Assembly (NCBI GenBank): GCA_945897795.1
Contig: CAMDFT010000016.1
Coordinates: forward strand, 1-43,867
Direction of reading: 5' to 3'
DNA: 43,867 nt
Source: Limnohabitans sp. Rim8
GTDB taxonomy: Bacteria; Pseudomonadota; Gammaproteobacteria; Burkholderiales; Burkholderiaceae_C
The notes under the pieces are model-generated. The model searched no databases. It was not told where the DNA came from and saw only the letters and a list, made by a program, of their open reading frames with translations. A program made the translations under genes and the position numbers. Shown one piece after another: positions 27,351-35,983 of the stretch (position 1 is its first letter; every line of letters begins with the position of its first letter).

Positions 27351-27878
27351 TCAATTTCCATGGCAGATGCCGTGAAATTTTCTGAACAATGCGGGTGACA
27401 TGGCGGCTTCTTGGGTCGAAAAAATGCCTTTTTTTTGTTTCTCTGCTTGGCGCTGCAACGCGGCATAAGGGCCTTTGCCGGTGCGAAAACTGTAGGCCCA
27501 CGCCTGACCTGAGCGCACCATTTCAGCGCCCAAATCCACACCGTCGACCGACAAACGCCCAATCTGCCGACCATACGAATCCTGACCACGATCGCTCACT
27601 TGAACCGGCTTGCGCAGGGCCAAGACCATCATGGCCTCACGCGCCTCGCTCCCGCCGGACTGACAACTTTCGGGCGCGTCGATGCCTTCAATGCGCAGCT
27701 TGACGGGTTCACGCTGCCCCTCGCGCACCACCACGACGGTGTCACCGTCCATCACCCAACTCACCCATCCAGACCAGACCTCGGTCCGGGCTTGCGCCTG
27801 GCCCATGGCCTTGTCACTTGCAGCCAAAGCGGCCCCCAGCCAACACGGCAACAGTGCCCCAACAAGACAAGCCCTCAT
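27351..27878 (-). CDS. Exported thermonuclease-family (SNase-like) protein
   Basis: A 175-aa protein with a signal peptide (MRACLVGALLPCWLGAALAA) and a staphylococcal-nuclease OB fold. Catalytic-type residues appear in VMDGDTVVVV (metal-binding Asp), LRIEGIDAPES (Arg and Asp) and SYGRQIGRL (Arg). Exported SNase-like proteins degrade DNA or RNA outside the cytoplasm; the actual substrate is not known. The start at 27878 is chosen because it puts the signal peptide at the N-terminus; longer in-frame starts at 27920 and 27968 would bury it. It converges on the MoeB/ThiF gene. Confidence 0.87.
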   Translation of the reverse strand: MRACLVGALLPCWLGAALAASDKAMGQAQARTEVWSGWVSWVMDGDTVVVVREGQREPVKLRIEGIDAPESCQSGGSEAREAMMVLALRKPVQVSDRGQDSYGRQIGRLSVDGVDLGAEMVRSGQAWAYSFRTGKGPYAALQRQAEKQKKGIFSTQEAAMSPALFRKFHGICHGN

Positions 27879-28085
27879 GCTTGGCCCCAGCACGCTCGAC
27901 CAACGGCCCCAACGGAGCATCAACAGGTTTTCAATCGAAGCCTGTGGTCGAGAGGGAGACGGCGGCATCAGGGTTTTCCGGGTATTTGGTGGATGTCAGC
28001 CATTGTCGGTCAAGCCACTACACTCCTATTGGCACAGCGTTTTAAACCCAAGCGCATTTGACGCCCAACACCCACGGAGACAATC

Positions 28086-29084
28086 ATGAAACCCATTTCG
28101 CCCCTTCTCCGCCAGCGCATTGGCACCTTCAGCCGCCGCAGTTTGGGACTGCTGGCCCTGTCTTTGGCGACACTCTCGCCCAGCCTGCAAGCGCAAGAAA
28201 AACCACCGCTGAAAATCCTGGTCGGCTTTCCACCCGGCGGCTCGGCCGACGTGCTGGCCCGCATGGTGGCCGAAGCGCTGCGCGACGACTTTGGCACCAT
28301 CGTGGTGGACAACAAACCCGGCGCTGGCGGGCGCATTGCCCTTAACCTGGTCAAAGCCGCCAAGCCCGATGGCCAAACCGTGATCGTGTTGCCCAGCGGC
28401 CCCATGGTGCTGTTTCCCCACGTCTACAAAAAGCTCGACTACGACGCGGTGAAAGACTTCACGCCCGTCTCGCAAATTGCGCGCTTCCAGTTTGGCGTAG
28501 TCTCTGGCCCCGCCAGCAATGTGAAAACCGTGGCCGAGATGACGGCCAAAGCCAAATCCGACCCGGCTTCTGCCAGCTACGGCACACCCGGTGCAGGCAC
28601 CTTGCCGCACTTCATGGGGGTGTTGCTGGAGCAGTCTGCGGGCATCAGCCTGAACCACATTCCCTTCCAAGGCGGGGCACCCGCCAACACGGCGCTGCTG
28701 GGCGGACACATCGGCTACAAGTTTGACGTGGTGTCCGAAACCGCCGAAATGCACCGTGCAGGCAAAGTGCGCATCATTGCCGTCACCGGCGGCCAGCGTG
28801 ATTCGCAAGTGCCCGAAGTGCCCACCCTCAAAGAGTCCGGCATCAACATGGAAGCAACGGCCTGGTTCGCCATGTACGGCCCCGCTGGCCTCAAAGGCGA
28901 TGCGCTCACACGCCTCGAAAAAGCCATGATGAAGGTCGCCCGCGACCCCGCCATGAAAGACAAAATGATCAAACTGGGCCTAGAACCGATTGGTTCGAAC
29001 TCTGTTGACCTGGCCTCCGCGCAGAAAGCCGACCTCAACCGCTGGGAAAAACCCATCAAAGCCACGGGCGTGCAACTGGACTGA
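28086..29084 (+). CDS. Bug-family (TctC-like) periplasmic solute-binding protein
   Basis: A 332-aa extracytoplasmic receptor with a signal peptide (FSRRSLGLLALSLATLSPSLQA, cleavage near residue 37). Family marks are the strand LKILVGFPPGGSADVLARMVAEAL, the VDNKPGAGGRIA loop and YGTPGAGTLPHFMGVLLEQ. These receptors are very numerous in Comamonadaceae and bind carboxylates or related organic acids; the ligand is unknown. No tctA/tctB membrane genes are present, so it is an orphan. GGAG lies 7 nt before the ATG. The sulfatase gene starts 4 nt after its stop codon, so co-expression is near certain. Confidence 0.93.
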   Translation: MKPISPLLRQRIGTFSRRSLGLLALSLATLSPSLQAQEKPPLKILVGFPPGGSADVLARMVAEALRDDFGTIVVDNKPGAGGRIALNLVKAAKPDGQTVIVLPSGPMVLFPHVYKKLDYDAVKDFTPVSQIARFQFGVVSGPASNVKTVAEMTAKAKSDPASASYGTPGAGTLPHFMGVLLEQSAGISLNHIPFQGGAPANTALLGGHIGYKFDVVSETAEMHRAGKVRIIAVTGGQRDSQVPEVPTLKESGINMEATAWFAMYGPAGLKGDALTRLEKAMMKVARDPAMKDKMIKLGLEPIGSNSVDLASAQKADLNRWEKPIKATGVQLD

Positions 29085-29088
29085 GCAC

Positions 29089-30429
29089 ATGACACACTCC
29101 ACCTCAGCGCGTCCCAACATCATCTTCATCGTCGCCGACGACCTCGGCTTTGCCGACCTGGGCTGCTACGGTGGACGCGACTCGCAATTCGGCAAAGTCT
29201 CGCCCGTGCTCGACCAGTTGGCCGCTGGCGGCCTCAAGTTCACGCAGGGTTATGCCAACTCGCCCGTGTGCTCGCCCACCCGCTTTGCGCTCATGACGGC
29301 GCGCTACCAGTACCGCCTGCGCGGCGGTGCCGACGAGCCCATCAACAGCCGCAGCCGGGGCAGCGCCGTGCTGGGTTTGCCACCCGAGCACCCCACGGTG
29401 CCATCCCTGCTCAAAGCCAGCGGCTACCGCACGGCGCTGATCGGCAAATGGCACCTGGGTTATCCGCCGCACTTCAGCCCGCTCAAATCGGGTTACGAAG
29501 AATTCTTTGGCCCCATGTCGGGCGGGGTGGACTACTTCACCCACTGCGCCTCCAACGGCGCGCACGACCTCTTCACCGGCGAAGACGAAACACCCGAAGA
29601 CGGCTACCTGACCGACATGATCTCCAAGCGGGCGGTGGACTATGTTGAGCGCATGGCACCCGGCGCATCGCAAGGCACACCGTTTTTCTTGAGCCTGCAC
29701 TACACCGCGCCGCATTGGCCCTGGGAAACGCGCGAAGACCATGCGCTGGCGGCTGAAGTGAAAGACAACATCTTTCACCTGCATGGCGGCAACATCCACA
29801 CCTACCACCGCATGATCCACCACATGGACGAAGGCATTGGTTGGGTGGTGGAGGCTTTGAGAAAAACCGGGCAACTCGACAACACCCTGATCGTCTTCAC
29901 CAGCGACAACGGCGGCGAACGCTTTTCTGACAACTGGCCTTTGGTGGGCGGCAAGATGGACCTGACCGAAGGCGGCATCCGCGTGCCGTGGATCGCGCAC
30001 TGGCCAACGGTCATCGCACCCGGCGGCACCTCCACCCAGCACTGCATGACCATGGACTGGTCCGCCACGATGGTCGAACTGGCGGGTACCAAGGCCCACG
30101 ACGATTTGCCATTTGACGGCGTGTCCTTGGCCCCCGTGCTGCGCGATGCACAGCACCAGTTTGAGCGGCCGCTCTATTGGCGCATGAACCACCGAGGCCA
30201 GCGCGCCTTGCGCATGGGCGACTTCAAATACCTGCGGGTGGACGGCAACGACTACCTGTTCAACATCCCCGCCGACGAACGCGAACGTGCCAACCTTGGC
30301 AAGCGCGATGCTGAACGGCTGGAGGCCATGCGCACTGCTTGGGAAGCGTGGGACGCCACCGTGCCCGCCATACCCGAAGACGCCACCGTCAGCCTGGGCT
30401 ACTCGGTCAAGGACATGCCCCAGCGCTGA
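29089..30429 (+). CDS. Sulfatase (arylsulfatase family, Cys-type)
   Basis: A 446-aa alkaline-phosphatase-fold sulfatase. It begins PNIIFIVADDLGFADLGCYGG with the metal-binding Asp pair D17/D18. The formylglycine site is C61 in CSPTRFALMTAR, followed by GKWHLG. Further metal and substrate residues occur in HYTAPHWPWE, HMDEGIGWVVEAL and FTSDNGGE. No signal peptide is seen, so it would act in the cytoplasm, unlike most polysaccharide sulfatases. The ATG at 29089 is 4 nt after the Bug-receptor stop; the extension to 28990 reads through the receptor gene. Substrate unknown. Confidence 0.93.
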   Translation: MTHSTSARPNIIFIVADDLGFADLGCYGGRDSQFGKVSPVLDQLAAGGLKFTQGYANSPVCSPTRFALMTARYQYRLRGGADEPINSRSRGSAVLGLPPEHPTVPSLLKASGYRTALIGKWHLGYPPHFSPLKSGYEEFFGPMSGGVDYFTHCASNGAHDLFTGEDETPEDGYLTDMISKRAVDYVERMAPGASQGTPFFLSLHYTAPHWPWETREDHALAAEVKDNIFHLHGGNIHTYHRMIHHMDEGIGWVVEALRKTGQLDNTLIVFTSDNGGERFSDNWPLVGGKMDLTEGGIRVPWIAHWPTVIAPGGTSTQHCMTMDWSATMVELAGTKAHDDLPFDGVSLAPVLRDAQHQFERPLYWRMNHRGQRALRMGDFKYLRVDGNDYLFNIPADERERANLGKRDAERLEAMRTAWEAWDATVPAIPEDATVSLGYSVKDMPQR

Positions 30430-30460
30430 AGGCGGTCAAGGTGTGGCGGGCTCTGAAAAT

Positions 30461-30526
30461 AGACCCCAGCTCGGAGACTGAGGTAACAGGGGGAGTTGTC
30501 ACCCCAGACGAAGATCCGGGGTCCAT
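30461..30526. repeat. Pair of REP-like palindromes in inverted orientation
   Basis: One degenerate copy in plus orientation (AGACCCCAGCTCGGAGACTG at 30461-30480, continuing AGGTAACA) faces an inverted copy at 30495-30526, whose reverse complement begins CATGGACCCCGGATCTTCG and ends GGGGTGACAAC. Both resemble the copy at 31801. The facing arrangement is like BIME-type clusters and occupies most of the 155-bp gap between the sulfatase and the convergent OmpA-like gene. Confidence 0.6.
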
Positions 30527-30584
30527 GCTTTAGCCCTCGCGAAGCGCACTTGAATGTGACAGCGTGTGGGATTTTGGGGGCCAC

Positions 30585-31538
30585 TCAGCGGCGCTGACCC
30601 GTGACCATCACCACCACACGGCGGTTAGGCAAGTTGCAGGCGATGCTGGCTGGCGTCGCTTTGCGGCCGCAAGTGGTCACCACGGGTTCTCTGGAGCCGC
30701 GGCCCTCGGTGGTGATGCGGACACCCTCCAGACCCTTGCCAACGATGTAATCGCGCACCGTTTGGGCACGGTCTTGCGCCAATTTTTCATTGCGCTCTGG
30801 CTGTCCCAAGGGGTCGGCATGACCGATGACATGCAGATGGTCCATATGGGAAAAATCACTGCGCAAGCTTGCCATCCAGCGGTCCAGGGCTTGTACGCCT
30901 GCTCCAGTCATGGCTTGTGCATCGGAGCGGTCAAATGCAAACAGGGTGTCAGCGGGCAAGGTGATGCGCTCTGTGACAGGTGCGATGGCCAGAACAACGC
31001 CCTCTTGGCAAACTTGTTCAACTCTCGAAATGGTGTGAATCTGCTGACGCGTACCGGCCAACTCTTGCAACGCTTGCACGGCCGCCACAGGTTGCAGCAC
31101 AGGCTTGTCGGCACTTTGCTGCACACGCACGTAATGCGTCTGACCCGGTGTCAGTGACATGGCGGTGATGGTGTCTGGCAGGTCATTGGGCTGGGTGCCC
31201 ACCCGCATTTGACGCGCACCCATTTCGACAGGCCCTGTCTTGTAACAGAGGGCACTCCAGGCACCCAACTCCAGTGATGCGTGGTAGCGGCCATCCAGAA
31301 AGATGCTGGTGACTCCCGTCAGCGCGCTTTGCGCAGCACGGTAAAAGACCACCCGACTTTGCGCAGCACTGACACCACCAGGCACCTGAAATGCACCGCC
31401 CAATGACTCTATTTTGGCAACGCTTCGCAGCTCTTTTTTGACCTCTTGCGGGGCGCTCACCTGGGTCTGAGCGCAGCCTGATAACAGGACAAGGGCGACC
31501 ACCGCTGCGTAAGGAATTTTATTGATTGATTTTTTCAT
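30585..31538 (-). CDS. OmpA-family lipoprotein
   Basis: A 317-aa outer-membrane lipoprotein. The lipobox is LLSGC (Cys near residue 21). A middle domain of unknown type (about 40-200, with RVVFYRAAQSALTG and SIFLDGRYHASL, similar to DUF2846-like lipoprotein domains) precedes an OmpA C-terminal peptidoglycan-binding domain: LFAFDRSDAQAM, VIGHADPLGQPERNEKLAQDRAQTVRDYI, and NRRVVVMV. The ATG at 31538 places the signal peptide correctly; the in-frame codons to 31571 add 11 residues without signal character. It is followed on the other strand by a 375-bp A/T-rich gap. Confidence 0.9.
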   Translation of the reverse strand: MKKSINKIPYAAVVALVLLSGCAQTQVSAPQEVKKELRSVAKIESLGGAFQVPGGVSAAQSRVVFYRAAQSALTGVTSIFLDGRYHASLELGAWSALCYKTGPVEMGARQMRVGTQPNDLPDTITAMSLTPGQTHYVRVQQSADKPVLQPVAAVQALQELAGTRQQIHTISRVEQVCQEGVVLAIAPVTERITLPADTLFAFDRSDAQAMTGAGVQALDRWMASLRSDFSHMDHLHVIGHADPLGQPERNEKLAQDRAQTVRDYIVGKGLEGVRITTEGRGSREPVVTTCGRKATPASIACNLPNRRVVVMVTGQRR

Positions 31539-31913
31539 GCGCAAATCTTGATTTCTTACCGGTAAATCCAAATCAATTCAAAAAATAGGTTCATTTTTTT
31601 ATACAAATCAATGTTTTAATCAATTTAAACTGAAATTAACCACTATTTCATCAGCAACAAACCCCCAATTGGCATACCACCCCAACAATTTGCAAATTTT
31701 TGTATTTTTTCATATAGAAACATCGTAAATGCCATCACTGGCAATTTCAAACATCAGTGCGATCCCCGACTCACTAAAGTGTTGGTGGCCCACAGGTGAA
31801 ATGGACCCCGGCTCGGAGGCCGGGGTGACAAAGTCGTTGGGGTGACAAAGCCGCAGGGCAATCCGAGGGTTGAAAGGCCATTAAGATGGGTGTTTGGTCT
31901 GATGCCCTAGCCC
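31539..31913. other. A/T-rich intergenic region with a REP-like repeat
   Basis: This 375-bp region lies between divergent genes (OmpA-like lipoprotein and SulP). Bases 31570-31730 are strikingly A/T-rich for this genome and probably include the lipoprotein promoter, but I could not choose a specific hexamer pair. The end nearer SulP carries the palindromic repeat at 31801. No ORF of interest was found. Confidence 0.6.
31801..31850 (+). repeat. REP-like palindrome with a partial tandem copy
   Basis: The core CCCCGGC (31806-31812) pairs with GCCGGGG (31819-31825) across TCGGAG, preceded by ATGGA and followed by TGACAAAG. The terminal GGGGTGACAAAG is repeated once more (31839-31850). It is the best-formed member of the repeat group in this window. 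Confidence 0.7.
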
Positions 31914-33590
31914 ATGCAACGATTTTTGACATTCCGCCAATGGCCGCGGTTGACCGCGCCTCTGGCCCGCACCGAAGTGGTGGCGGGTTTGACGGTGGCG
32001 CTGGTGATGATTCCCCAAGCCGTGGCCTATGCGGGCCTGGCGGGCATGCCTTTGGTCACCGGGCTTTACACCTGCTTGATCCCGGCTCTGTTGGCCGTGC
32101 TGTTTGGCAGCGCCAACCGTTTGTCGGTCGGCCCGGCTGCGCTTACCTGTGTGCTGATTGGTGCGTCTCTCACGGGCATGGCCGAACCCGGCTCTGCCGA
32201 ATGGGTGGCTCTGGCAGTGTGGTTGTCGCTGCTGTCGGGGGCCATTCAGTTGCTGCTGGGGCTGGGCCACTACGGTTGGTTGATCAATTTGGTCAGTGCC
32301 CCTGTGATGATGGGTTTCACCCAAGCCGCGTCTTTGCTCATCATGGCCTCGCAAGTGCCCGGACTGCTGGGCGTCAAAGCATGGAGTTGGGATGTGCAAA
32401 GCTGGCCAATGTGGCTCAGCGGGTGGCCGGCGTGGTTTGGGCTGGGCAGTTTGGCGGTGCTGCTGCTGCTGCGCCACTTCAAGCCGCGTTGGCCCGGCAT
32501 CATGATCGTGATGGGCGTGGCCTCAGCCGTGGCCTATGCCACCGATTACCAGGACCACGGCGCGGTGGTGGGTTTGTTGCCCTCGGGTCTGCCGGATTTT
32601 TATTGGCCAGGGTGGCCTGGGCTGGACAGGCTCAACCAGCTGTGGGTACCTGCCATGGTGATCGCACTGGTGAGCTTTTTGGAGACGGCGTCCAGTGCCC
32701 GCATTGAATGCCGCCGCGACGGCAAACGCTGGGATGACAGCACCGAACTCTTCAGCCAAGGGCTGGCCAAACTGGCCTCGGCCTTTTCGGGCAGCTTTGC
32801 CACCAGCACCTCGTTTTCGCGCTCAGCCCTCATGCTCTATGCCGGCGCACGCTCGGGCTGGGCGGTGGTGGCTTCGGTGGGTTTTGTGCTGCTGGCTTTG
32901 CTCTTGCTCATGCCCGCACTGCAATTTGTGCCGCGCTCGGTGATGTCGGCTGCCGTGATCGTGGCCGTGCTCAACCTGTTTCAGCCCCGCCAGTTTTTGG
33001 CCGTCTGGCGCGTGGGCCGCGTCGAGACCATGACGGCGGGCATCACCTTTGCCATGACCTTGTTGACCGCGCCGCGCATTTACTGGGGGGTGATGACCGG
33101 GGTGCTGGTGGGCCTGAGCCACTTTTTGCACACCCGCTTGCACCCGCGCATCATCGAAGTGGGCCTGCACCCCGATGGCAGTCTGCGCGACCGCCACCTG
33201 TGGAAACTGCCCCCGTTGGCCCCGCACTTGTATGCGATGCGCTTGGACGCGGAACTGGACTTTGCAGCCGCCAGCGATTTTGACCGCGCGATCACCGACC
33301 ACTTGGCCAACCACCCCGCTGTTCGGCATGTTTGCCTGTTTGCCCAGCCCATCAACCGGATCGACGTGACCGGTGTTGAAACCTTCGGCCAGTTGCACCG
33401 TCAGTTGGCCAGCCGGGGCATCAGCTTGCACATCAGTGGGATGAAACTGCCGGTGGAGACCACTTTGCGCCGGGCAGGCGAGCTGACGGAGGGCCCGCAC
33501 CTTTGGCTTTATAGGACCGATGCCGAAGCCCTGCTGGCCATTGCCCAACTGACCCCTTTGCCGAACGATATTGCGGCAGCGGCCATCTGA
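31914..33590 (+). CDS. SulP-family anion permease with STAS domain
   Basis: A 558-aa inner-membrane transporter with about eleven to twelve hydrophobic segments and a C-terminal STAS domain (from about residue 440, with VRHVCLFAQPINRIDVTGVETFGQLHRQLASRGI). The family signature near the N-terminus is VVAGLTVALVMIPQAVAYAGLAGMPLVTGLYTCLIPALLAVLFGSANRLSVGP, shown here only as a location guide at residues 24-75. Family members move sulfate, bicarbonate or dicarboxylates. Nearby sulfatase makes sulfate a natural guess, but this is inference. Confidence 0.93.
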   Translation: MQRFLTFRQWPRLTAPLARTEVVAGLTVALVMIPQAVAYAGLAGMPLVTGLYTCLIPALLAVLFGSANRLSVGPAALTCVLIGASLTGMAEPGSAEWVALAVWLSLLSGAIQLLLGLGHYGWLINLVSAPVMMGFTQAASLLIMASQVPGLLGVKAWSWDVQSWPMWLSGWPAWFGLGSLAVLLLLRHFKPRWPGIMIVMGVASAVAYATDYQDHGAVVGLLPSGLPDFYWPGWPGLDRLNQLWVPAMVIALVSFLETASSARIECRRDGKRWDDSTELFSQGLAKLASAFSGSFATSTSFSRSALMLYAGARSGWAVVASVGFVLLALLLLMPALQFVPRSVMSAAVIVAVLNLFQPRQFLAVWRVGRVETMTAGITFAMTLLTAPRIYWGVMTGVLVGLSHFLHTRLHPRIIEVGLHPDGSLRDRHLWKLPPLAPHLYAMRLDAELDFAAASDFDRAITDHLANHPAVRHVCLFAQPINRIDVTGVETFGQLHRQLASRGISLHISGMKLPVETTLRRAGELTEGPHLWLYRTDAEALLAIAQLTPLPNDIAAAAI

Positions 33591-33638
33591 GGTTTTTCGG
33601 GCTACCCGCCCGGCAACGCCTGGGGGCCCCGCCCACGG

Positions 33639-34370
33639 TCAGCGCGCGACCCACAAGGGCAAAGCCTGGTTGTTTTGGTTTTTCTCGCGCCTGACGGTCT
33701 GTGCATTCTCACGAACAGAATCGGTTCGCATCTGGCCCCAAACGGGCAAGTTGGTGAAGCGCAATTGGGTGGCTTTTTGGGGCCATTCACGCGCCACGAA
33801 GATTTCCATCTGGTCTGGCAAACGCCAAACCGCTTGATACGGCCCGCTTTGTTCGCGGCCCGTCACGCTGTGGGGGCGGCCAAATCGGCCCTCAATGCGC
33901 AGTTTCACATCTTCCACATGCGCGTTGTCGGAAAACGTCATGAACACGTAGTCCACCCGGGCCAGCCTTTGACCTTGTGGGGCGTAGCTGAATTTCATTT
34001 GAAGCAAGCCTGGCATCCAGTTAAGCGCTTCGTAGATGTCTTCCTGGAAGGCATCGTCCTCTCGCTGGGGCTTCAAACCCTCGTTCAGGATGGCTTGACG
34101 CAAGTCAGCTCGCGTGGCCGTGCTCAAGGTCACGCCAAACATTTGTAATCCGCCTTCGACCTTCGCTTTGGGCTGGGGGGCGGCGGCCTCGGGCATCGGT
34201 GTCACCATCACAGCGGGGCCAGACGGCGCAGTGGAGACGGAGCGCCAACCGGTTTGCGCCCAAACAGGCGTGGCCCAAGCCAGCGCACAGCCCATGGTGC
34301 AGATCAGCGTGGCTTGCTGCAGACGCTGAACCAGGGGTGTATTGCGAAAAAAGCATGAAGCGGATTGCAT
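33639..34370 (-). CDS. Exported protein of unknown function
   Basis: A 243-aa protein I do not recognise. A signal peptide is likely (ATLICTMGCALAWATPVWAQ, cleavage near residue 38). After a Pro/Ala-rich linker the mature part (about 70-200) is a compact alpha/beta region, with VEGGLQMFGVTLSTATRADLRQAI, RVDYVFMTFSDNAH and VKLRIEGRFGRPHSVTG at its centre, ending in a basic tail. The start at 34370 is chosen so the signal peptide is near the N-terminus; 34424 is the longer alternative. It is convergent with SulP. Confidence 0.7.
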   Translation of the reverse strand: MQSASCFFRNTPLVQRLQQATLICTMGCALAWATPVWAQTGWRSVSTAPSGPAVMVTPMPEAAAPQPKAKVEGGLQMFGVTLSTATRADLRQAILNEGLKPQREDDAFQEDIYEALNWMPGLLQMKFSYAPQGQRLARVDYVFMTFSDNAHVEDVKLRIEGRFGRPHSVTGREQSGPYQAVWRLPDQMEIFVAREWPQKATQLRFTNLPVWGQMRTDSVRENAQTVRREKNQNNQALPLWVAR

Positions 34371-34468
34371 GTGAGACCTGCCATGAAGGTTAAGACGGTC
34401 TTCCAGTGTACCCACGGACGCCAAATAATGAAAACAAAAGAATCAACTATTAACCACGTAGCGTCCGT

Positions 34469-35425
34469 CTAAGCCAACGCCTTTTCGAACTCCGACAAGC
34501 GTTTGTAGATCGAGCGCAGCTCGGTGATATCAGTCCAGCGCTCGATCAGGTAAGAAAAAGCGTCGTTCACTTTGCCAAACGCATTGCTCACCTGTTGGAT
34601 CACACCCAAGGTGATCAAGCCCGCGAACAGCGATGGTCCCATCAAGAGGAAAGGGAAAATCACCATCATCTGGCCGTAAAAATTGCTCCACAAATGAAAG
34701 TAAGCGTAGTGGTTGAACAGCCGGAAATTGTTCAGCCGCACCCCCATGAACAACTCCAGCACCGTGGGCAAATGCATGCGGCTGCGCTCGTCCTCGGCAA
34801 ACACCAAGTCTTTGCGCAGCGCCGCCTCGGTGCGCTGGTTGTTGTACTCCAGCCCCGGCAGGCGTATGCCCACAAACCACGAAATGACGGTGCCGCCCAG
34901 CGCAGTGACCAACGCCACCCAAAACAACGAGCCCTCAAACTGCAACCAGGCAATGGCCATGCCTGCGGACAAGGCCCACAAAATCGGAATGAACGACACC
35001 AGCGTGAGCAGCGCACGCACCAAGCCCAGTCCCAGGTTTTCGGTCTGGCGGGCAAAGCGCATGCAGTCCTCCTGAATGCGCTGCGATGCGCCCTCTACGT
35101 TGGCATCGGTGCCCTGCCAGCGCGGCAGGTATTCCTCGGTCAAAGCTTGACGCCAGCGAAAGGCGAAGTGAGAAGCCAGATACGTCTCGAGGCTGCGCAG
35201 CAACATGAACGGGAAAGCAATCCACGCAAATTGCAGCATGAAACCCCAGAACTTCTCCAGCCCTCCGGCTTGTTCGGGCTTTTGCAAGAGGTCATAGAAC
35301 TCGCCGTACCAAGCGTTCAGCTTGACGGTCTGCTGCACCGTGATGAAGACCAGTGCTACCAACACGAACAAACCACCCCAGGCCCACAGGGCCCAGCGGC
35401 GTGAGAGAAAAAAACTGCGGAACAT
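34469..35425 (-). CDS. SbmA/BacA-like inner-membrane transporter
   Basis: A 318-aa membrane protein resembling the transmembrane domain of SbmA/BacA peptide transporters. It begins MFRSFFLSRRWALWAWGGL; the NAWYGEFYDLLQKP segment after the first transmembrane helix and the EEYLPRWQG / RIQEDCMRFA / GLEYNNQRTEAALRKDLVFAEDERSR region are hallmarks, as is ERWTDITELRSIYKRLSEFE at the end. There is no ATPase domain, as in SbmA, which uses the proton gradient. The start at 35425 (ATG) avoids a long in-frame extension that overlaps the cupin gene. It begins 13 bp after that cupin. Substrate unknown; SbmA relatives import peptides and modified antibiotics. Confidence 0.88.
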   Translation of the reverse strand: MFRSFFLSRRWALWAWGGLFVLVALVFITVQQTVKLNAWYGEFYDLLQKPEQAGGLEKFWGFMLQFAWIAFPFMLLRSLETYLASHFAFRWRQALTEEYLPRWQGTDANVEGASQRIQEDCMRFARQTENLGLGLVRALLTLVSFIPILWALSAGMAIAWLQFEGSLFWVALVTALGGTVISWFVGIRLPGLEYNNQRTEAALRKDLVFAEDERSRMHLPTVLELFMGVRLNNFRLFNHYAYFHLWSNFYGQMMVIFPFLLMGPSLFAGLITLGVIQQVSNAFGKVNDAFSYLIERWTDITELRSIYKRLSEFEKALA

Positions 35426-35438
35426 GGGCGCTTCTTGT

Positions 35439-35828
35439 TCAGGGGTTGACGCTGTCGACCGTCTCGGTCTTGAAGTCGGCGGGCAGCACCACTTCGAGCA
35501 ATTCCAGATCTTCGCTGTGCCCCAGTTCCCGGTGGCGGATGCCTGGCGGCTGGTGCACACAAGAACCCGCCTCCAGCCGAACCGCACCCTGCCCTTCGTA
35601 TTCGAACTCGATCCAGCCCTTGAGCACATAAACCAGCTGAAACTCGGTGACATGCAAATGCGGCTGACTGGAAAACTCATGCCCCCCGGCGGCGCGGATC
35701 ACACTGGCCGTGACACGCCCCTGCGTGGCCTGCTTCATCCCCAAATCACGGTACTCAAAAAACGAGCGCAGACCGCGCTCGAACTGCGCATCTTTGGCGT
35801 GGGTCACCACAAAACCTTGTGTTGTCAT
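35439..35828 (-). CDS. Single-domain cupin protein
   Basis: A 129-aa cupin. Metal-ligand-type residues lie in HLHVTEFQLVYVLKG (two His and a Glu/Gln) and a later His in PPGIRHRELGH. The start at 35828 is fixed by AGGAGA 6 nt upstream; an in-frame extension to 35867 is not supported. It is co-transcribed with the SbmA/BacA-like gene. Substrate cannot be read; small cupins of this kind include dioxygenases, isomerases and sensors. Confidence 0.88.
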   Translation of the reverse strand: MTTQGFVVTHAKDAQFERGLRSFFEYRDLGMKQATQGRVTASVIRAAGGHEFSSQPHLHVTEFQLVYVLKGWIEFEYEGQGAVRLEAGSCVHQPPGIRHRELGHSEDLELLEVVLPADFKTETVDSVNP

Positions 35829-35983
35829 GGGTATCTCCTGTGAACTTGGCTGAATTGATTTGGACAATCATGTCCATCCTAAGGCCAAGTGACCCTTGAA
35901 TCACAACCCGGGCGACGCCTTTGTCTGTCACACCAGGCGAGTTCTATTTTTGTCACCCCGTGCCAAGCCGCAAGGGAGACAAA

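Noticed and set aside
35925..35975. Possible further REP-like copy upstream of the cupin
   Set aside because: Only a short TTTTGTCACCCCG segment matches the repeat end; the palindromic core is absent.
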